Source: Bacillota bacterium (GTDB lineage Bacteria; Bacillota_A; Clostridia; Christensenellales; Aristaeellaceae). From it: 64,000 bases of DNA. The translations under genes and the position numbers were made by a program. Location: assembly GCA_023421735.1 (NCBI GenBank), contig JAEZSP010000082.1:24381-88380 (forward strand), read 5' to 3'. The notes under the pieces were generated by a model. The model did not search any database and had not been told where the DNA came from. It saw only the letters and a list, made by a program, of their open reading frames with translations. The stretch's first letter is position 1, and each line of letters opens with the position of its first letter. Below are positions 62,232 to 64,000 of this stretch, piece after piece.

Positions 62232-62711
62232 TCACCTGCGCGCACCGATGATGTGGATCGGCCGGATGCGCTCATATTGGTAACTGGAGAGCGGGCGGTC
62301 GCGCGAATCCTTCGTGTGCGCGGCGACGGTGATGGCGCCGTTTTCGTTCGAAAGGACAAACAGGGTATGGTAAAAGCGTGCGGGATTGCCAAGTTGAATG
62401 AGGTCGGCGGGAAGAATCTCCGCGAGGTCGGCGTCGCGCCCATAAGGTCCCCTGCCCCGGTTTTCCGTGAGGAAGCGGTGGAGAAATTTCACCGCGCTCC
62501 ACGCCGGCGCGTAGTTACGCGGGGCGATGTAGTACCAGCCCGTATCCGGGGTTAAGTTCATGACGCCCGTTCCCGCGAAGAGGCACTGGGAGCAAAAGCT
62601 CGTGCAGTCTCCGCCGTAAGGGGTAAAGTCCATGTAAGCGGGATTCCGCGATAGCGCCCATTTCCGCGCGTATTCGATGGCAAGCATTCTGTCGTAAATG
62701 AGGTCGCGCAT
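62232..62711 (-). CDS. Putative amidase-domain protein (Amidase_6-like)
   Basis: A 159-residue cysteine-hydrolase-like domain: PYGGDCTSFCSQCLFAG with likely catalytic Cys36, then FYHTLFV and AAHTKDSRDRPLSSY with possible His. In Bacilli/Clostridia this domain lies in spore- or wall-linked proteins. No signal peptide. GGGGAGGGA precedes ATG. Not linked to c-di-GMP genes by transcript. Confidence 0.75.
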   Translation of the reverse strand: MRDLIYDRMLAIEYARKWALSRNPAYMDFTPYGGDCTSFCSQCLFAGTGVMNLTPDTGWYYIAPRNYAPAWSAVKFLHRFLTENRGRGPYGRDADLAEILPADLIQLGNPARFYHTLFVLSNENGAITVAAHTKDSRDRPLSSYQYERIRPIHIIGARR

Positions 62712-62795
62712 GAAATCCCTCCCCGCCGGTCCATCCTATGCGCCGGGAACCGCGTGCGTCCGCGCGGCGTCTAATGGAACAAGGAGTTGAGAACC

Positions 62796-62990
62796 ATGAA
62801 GAGATATATCCCCTATGAAAAGTTGAGCAAGCGTCAGAAGCGCGCGCAGAACCGCATGGCACGGCGCGATTGGGGCGTGTTGAACCCCGTCACCCGAAAA
62901 CCCGAAAATCCCAAAGCCTATGACCGCGCAAAAATCCGGCGGGACGACGAATCCCGACCGGATTTTTTCTTTTTGGAAAACGTGGTATAA
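62796..62990 (+). CDS. Small basic conserved hypothetical protein
   Basis: A 64-residue, strongly basic protein (YIPYEKLSKRQKRAQNRMARRDWG, then NPVTRKPENPKAY) of a short Clostridial family without known function. AAGGAG precedes ATG. Unusually, an intrinsic terminator (62931-62968) lies inside the last third of the gene. Confidence 0.6.
   Translation: MKRYIPYEKLSKRQKRAQNRMARRDWGVLNPVTRKPENPKAYDRAKIRRDDESRPDFFFLENVV
62931..62968 (+). terminator. Intrinsic terminator inside a coding frame
   Basis: AAAATCCGG-CGGGA / TCCCG-(A)-CCGGATTTT stem of 14 pairs with one bulge, then TTTTTTC; lies 22 bases before the stop of the small basic gene. Confidence 0.75.
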
Positions 62991-63010
62991 TGGCACAGGA
63001 GGCGCTTGTC

Positions 63011-63598
63011 ATGGAAAATTACGACCGGATCATGGAGGCTGAAATCGCGCGGCTTTCCGGGGAAAAGAAAAAACTTCTTCTGCACAGCTGCTGTGCCCCG
63101 TGTTCGACGCGCGCGCTGGAACTGCTCTCGGCTGCGTTTGATTTGACCGTTTACGATTATAACCCCAATATCGAACCGCGCGCGGAATACGAACACAGGC
63201 ACGCTGAACAGGTGCGGCTGTGTTCGACCAAGGGAATCAAACTCGTCGAGGGGATGTGGGATCCCGCGCCGTTTCTCGAGGCGGCGCAGAGCCGCGGGGA
63301 GGAGCGGGAGGGCGGCGCGCGCTGTTTCATGTGCTACGAAATGCGGCTCTCGGGTGCGGCGTTGTATGCCAAGGAAAATGGGTTTGACTATTTTGCCACC
63401 ACACTCACCGTAAGTCCGCATAAAAACGCACAAAAGCTCAACGAAATCGGCTTCCGGCTCGCAGACGCGGTCGGCATCGCGTTTTTGCCCACGGATTTTA
63501 AAAAGCGCGGCGGCTATCAAAGGTCGGTCGAGCTGTCGAAAGAGTACAGACTTTACAGGCAGGACTATTGTGGATGCCGGTATTCTGCCAGAAATTAA
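63011..63598 (+). CDS. queH: Epoxyqueuosine reductase QueH
   Basis: A 195-residue protein with LHSCCAPCS, CFMCYEMRL and DYCGCRYS cysteine motifs that mark QueH, the non-cobalamin epoxyqueuosine reductase in the last step of queuosine synthesis. ATG 63011 has AGGAGG 8 bases upstream; the ATG at 62990 overlaps the previous stop and lacks a site. Confidence 0.92.
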   Translation: MENYDRIMEAEIARLSGEKKKLLLHSCCAPCSTRALELLSAAFDLTVYDYNPNIEPRAEYEHRHAEQVRLCSTKGIKLVEGMWDPAPFLEAAQSRGEEREGGARCFMCYEMRLSGAALYAKENGFDYFATTLTVSPHKNAQKLNEIGFRLADAVGIAFLPTDFKKRGGYQRSVELSKEYRLYRQDYCGCRYSARN

Positions 63599-63609
63599 TC
63601 GAAACTTTA

Positions 63610-63638
63610 TTGACAAACGGTACACTGGAGCATATAAT
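63610..63638 (+). promoter_or_regulatory. Consensus promoter of the 37-residue peptide gene
   Basis: Exact consensus -35 TTGACA, 17-base spacer, exact -10 TATAAT (63633-63638). Confidence 0.93.
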
Positions 63639-63666
63639 AAACAAAAATCACTGAGGGAGAACCTTC

Positions 63667-63780
63667 ATGCACACTTACTTTGCGGCGACCGTCCTTACCC
63701 TAGTCGTACTGGCCTTCGTGCTTGTACGAATTATTGGCGTAGGAAAAAATGGCGCAGCCGCAAGTCGGGATACCCTCTAG
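63667..63780 (+). CDS. 37-residue single-membrane-helix peptide
   Basis: ATG 63667 (GGGAGA site 8 bases upstream) encodes 37 residues: MHTYFAATV, a hydrophobic helix to about residue 24, then GKNGAAASRDTL. It is too short for usual gene calling. It has its own consensus promoter and terminator, so expression is very likely. The stop lies within the palindrome CCCTCTAGAGGG (63773-63784). It could be a small membrane regulator or a toxin-like peptide; homology unknown. Confidence 0.6.
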   Translation: MHTYFAATVLTLVVLAFVLVRIIGVGKNGAAASRDTL

Positions 63781-63796
63781 AGGGAAAAGAAACCGA

Positions 63797-63826
63797 AAGC
63801 CCGCGGCACACGCCGCGGGCTTTTTT
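63797..63826 (+). terminator. Terminator of the 37-residue peptide gene
   Basis: AGCCCGCGGC-ACAC-GCCGCGGGCT stem followed by TTTTTTC. Confidence 0.93.
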
Positions 63827-63830
63827 CTAA

Positions 63831-64000
63831 GGTAAGCGGTGCTTACCAATGCTCCGGGTTTCGCAAGGCGAGACCAAAGGGCGAGGACAGCGCACAGCGC
63901 TCCGCAGCCCGAAACCCGCGCGTTGCGCAAGCAAGGGGCGGGCAAGAAAGGGATTCGAGGTTTCGCGAAGCGGAACTGAAGGGCGAGGACAGCGCACAGC
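63831..64000. repeat. Structured non-coding tract with a 102-base-spaced direct repeat
   Basis: No gene seen. GGTAAGC/GCTTACC hairpin at 63831-63847; CGGGTTTCG / CGAAACCCG arms at 63855-63863 and 63910-63918; a 43-base direct repeat at 63856-63898 and 63958-64000 (36 of 43 identical, the last 22 perfectly). The second copy runs to the window edge, so more units may follow. Confidence 0.65.

Overview
This is a 64 kb stretch of what looks like the chromosome of a low-to-moderate complexity Gram-positive genome of the Clostridia type (Bacillota), GC-rich by eye. The evidence is strong AGGAGG-type ribosome sites, many sigma-A promoters of the TTGACA-N17-TATAAT kind, a CIRCE operator in front of groESL, intrinsic terminators after most transcription units, frequent GTG/TTG starts, and spore-linked genes (GerW/YtfJ, a CotH-kinase protein). 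I cannot name the genus from sequence alone. No rRNA, tRNA, CRISPR, phage or transposase gene was seen.

Layout. 1-3.5 kb: end of a phosphonate-type ABC importer operon (phnC 3' end, two phnE permeases) closing with a cytoplasmic metallophosphatase/5'-nucleotidase. 3.5-9.4 kb: MFS exporter, Mn-type superoxide dismutase, a GyrI-like/C39-like gene pair, a secreted two-repeat protein, an M42 aminopeptidase. 9.4-17.8 kb: a ribbon-helix-helix-like protein, a phosphodiester glycosidase with a membrane partner, SDR, TetR, a second C39-like protein, purA, LysR, MORN-like and cupin genes. 17.8-29.3 kb: two separate VTC (polyphosphate-polymerase-like)/DUF4956 modules, one with a lamin-tail/CotH surface protein and one with a beta-helix carbohydrate-binding lipoprotein; between them GNAT, gerW-DUF2953, rtcB and a DeoR regulator. 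29.3-35.2 kb: a MarR-controlled heterodimeric ABC exporter and a divergent second glycosidase-like gene. 35.3-43.5 kb: CIRCE-groES-groEL, a zinc metalloprotease-like protein, an Lrp-aminotransferase operon, an ECF sigma/anti-sigma pair, VanZ, and a Gfo/Idh/MocA oxidoreductase. 43.5-53 kb: a large coiled-coil AAA+ protein of unknown role, two metallo-beta-lactamase-fold hydrolases, an orphan peptide-type permease, an HtrA protease, AdaA-Ogt alkylation repair, a methyltransferase and an MsrA-MsrB fusion. 53-55 kb: a compact four-gene operon (PqqD-like, Asn/Gly-rich peptide, HPr-kinase-like, S24/S26 peptidase) that looks like a minimal peptide-modification cluster. 55-64 kb: LysR/YeiH pair, two overlapping GGDEF/HD-GYP sensor genes, an amidase-domain protein, queH, and a 37-codon membrane-peptide gene with consensus promoter and terminator, followed by a repeated structured non-coding tract.

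Most promising for novelty are the four-gene peptide operon (53070-54978), the twin VTC/DUF4956 modules, a three-hairpin repeat found in the same position 3' of both groEL and the aminotransferase gene, the orphan AAA+ coiled-coil protein, and the tiny membrane-peptide gene at 63.7 kb. Functional statements come from remembered family motifs; no database search was run.
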